In this document: piece after piece, positions 11,856 to 12,166 of the stretch
Numbering within the stretch: position 1 is the first letter of the stretch
Layout of the letters: each line of letters starts with the position of its first letter
Origin: DASSKA01 sp035765755
GTDB taxonomy: Bacteria; Actinomycetota; Actinomycetes; Propionibacteriales; Nocardioidaceae
Assembly (NCBI GenBank): GCA_035765755.1
Contig: DASTWW010000238.1
Span: 1-12,166 of the forward strand
Direction of reading: 5' to 3'
DNA length: 12,166 bases
The notes under the pieces: generated by a model
Databases searched by the model: none
What the model saw: the letters and a program-made list of their open reading frames with translations, nothing else
Told to the model about the DNA's origin: nothing
Program-made: the position numbers and the translations under genes

Positions 11856-11870
11856 GCTCAGTCGGCCGGC
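11852..11870. terminator. Palindromes between the convergent LamG and PspC genes
   Basis: The 24-base gap and the end of the LamG gene hold CTGAGCTCAG (11852-11861) and GGCCGGCC (11863-11870), both perfect palindromes. They could serve as a compact bidirectional terminator, but the stems are short and there is no T-run on either strand. Confidence 0.2.
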
Positions 11871-11879
11871 CTCGAGTCC

Positions 11880-12131
11880 TCAGGTGGCCGCGGGTGGACT
11901 CTGCGGGGGCACCATGACCGCTTCCTCGGACGGCATCAGGATCCACAGGATCGGGTAGACCAGGATCTGGCTGCCGGGGATGACCATGAGGAGCACCACG
12001 AAGATGAGGCGTGCGGGCCAGGGGTCGATGCCGAAGCGCCTGCCAAGGCCGGCACACACTCCGCCCAGGACGCGTCCCTCCTGCGGTCGGACGAGCCCCT
12101 GGCGGGCGAACGCCTGTTGGATCTCGTTCAT
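11880..12131 (-). CDS. PspC domain-containing membrane protein
   Basis: The 83-residue product matches the PspC domain: RPQEGRVLGGVCAGLGRRFGIDPWPARLIFVVL at residues 15-47, then a second hydrophobic stretch ending PILWILMPSEE. The first half contains the amphipathic GGVCAGL segment, and the hydrophobic part (about 41-66) forms one or two membrane segments. PspC proteins in other bacteria take part in phage-shock or envelope stress signalling; in actinobacteria similar domains occur alone or fused to histidine kinases. No kinase domain is present here. The start at 12131 is chosen because AAGGAGG stands about ten bases upstream; a longer frame would begin at 12164. The promoter lies outside the window. 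Confidence 0.88.
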   Translation of the reverse strand: MNEIQQAFARQGLVRPQEGRVLGGVCAGLGRRFGIDPWPARLIFVVLLMVIPGSQILVYPILWILMPSEEAVMVPPQSPPAAT

Positions 12132-12166
12132 GATCGGTGCACCTCCTTGGTCGGCCGACATCACGG

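Noticed and set aside
1..12166. CRISPR array, tRNA, rRNA, insertion sequence, prophage or attachment-site repeats
   Set aside because: No regularly spaced repeats, cloverleaf, transposase or integrase motif, or flanking long repeats were seen. The only notable repeat is the LamG domain duplication.

Overview
This is a high-GC window whose gene content and order point to an actinobacterium: a resuscitation-promoting factor (Rpf) gene sits between tatD and rsmA, a protein O-mannosyltransferase (Pmt) gene diverges from rsmI, there is an F420-type (Ddn-like) reductase, and GTG starts are frequent. The order rsmI, tatD, rpf, rsmA, ispE, ABC-F ATPase is a familiar actinobacterial housekeeping neighbourhood. 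The genus cannot be told from this sequence alone.

Positions 1-5160 hold the housekeeping block, all on the minus strand. In transcription order it runs rsmI (16S rRNA 2'-O-ribose methylation), tatD (metal-dependent DNase), a secreted or anchored Rpf muralytic enzyme with DUF348-G5-Rpf architecture, rsmA (16S rRNA adenine dimethylation), ispE (MEP isoprenoid pathway kinase), and the first 35 codons of an ABC-F ATPase. rsmA, ispE and the ABC-F gene are chained by two GTGA stop/start overlaps. A gap of about 330 bases in front of rpf carries a plausible promoter and a long structured leader.

Positions 5161-7378 are read from the plus strand: a GT-C family Pmt and, one base after it, a small Ddn-like reductase. 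They meet a convergent gene tail to tail with a single base between stop codons.

Positions 7376-8685 hold two minus-strand genes: an exported DUF305-type protein with an eroded motif, and a GNAT acetyltransferase. Diverging from the GNAT gene is a cytoplasmic PAS-GAF-HisKA_3 sensor histidine kinase (8793-10301) with no response regulator beside it.

Positions 10302-11855 hold a regulatory stretch with a two-tier hairpin against the ribosome binding site, then an exported protein made of two tandem LamG-like domains. The window ends with a small minus-strand PspC-domain membrane protein.

I found no CRISPR array, tRNA, rRNA, insertion sequence or phage gene, and no clear multi-gene novel system. 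The best leads are regulatory: two start sites with the same leaderless-promoter geometry (pmt and rsmA), the structured leaders in front of rpf and the LamG gene, and the unusual DUF305 and tandem LamG exported proteins.
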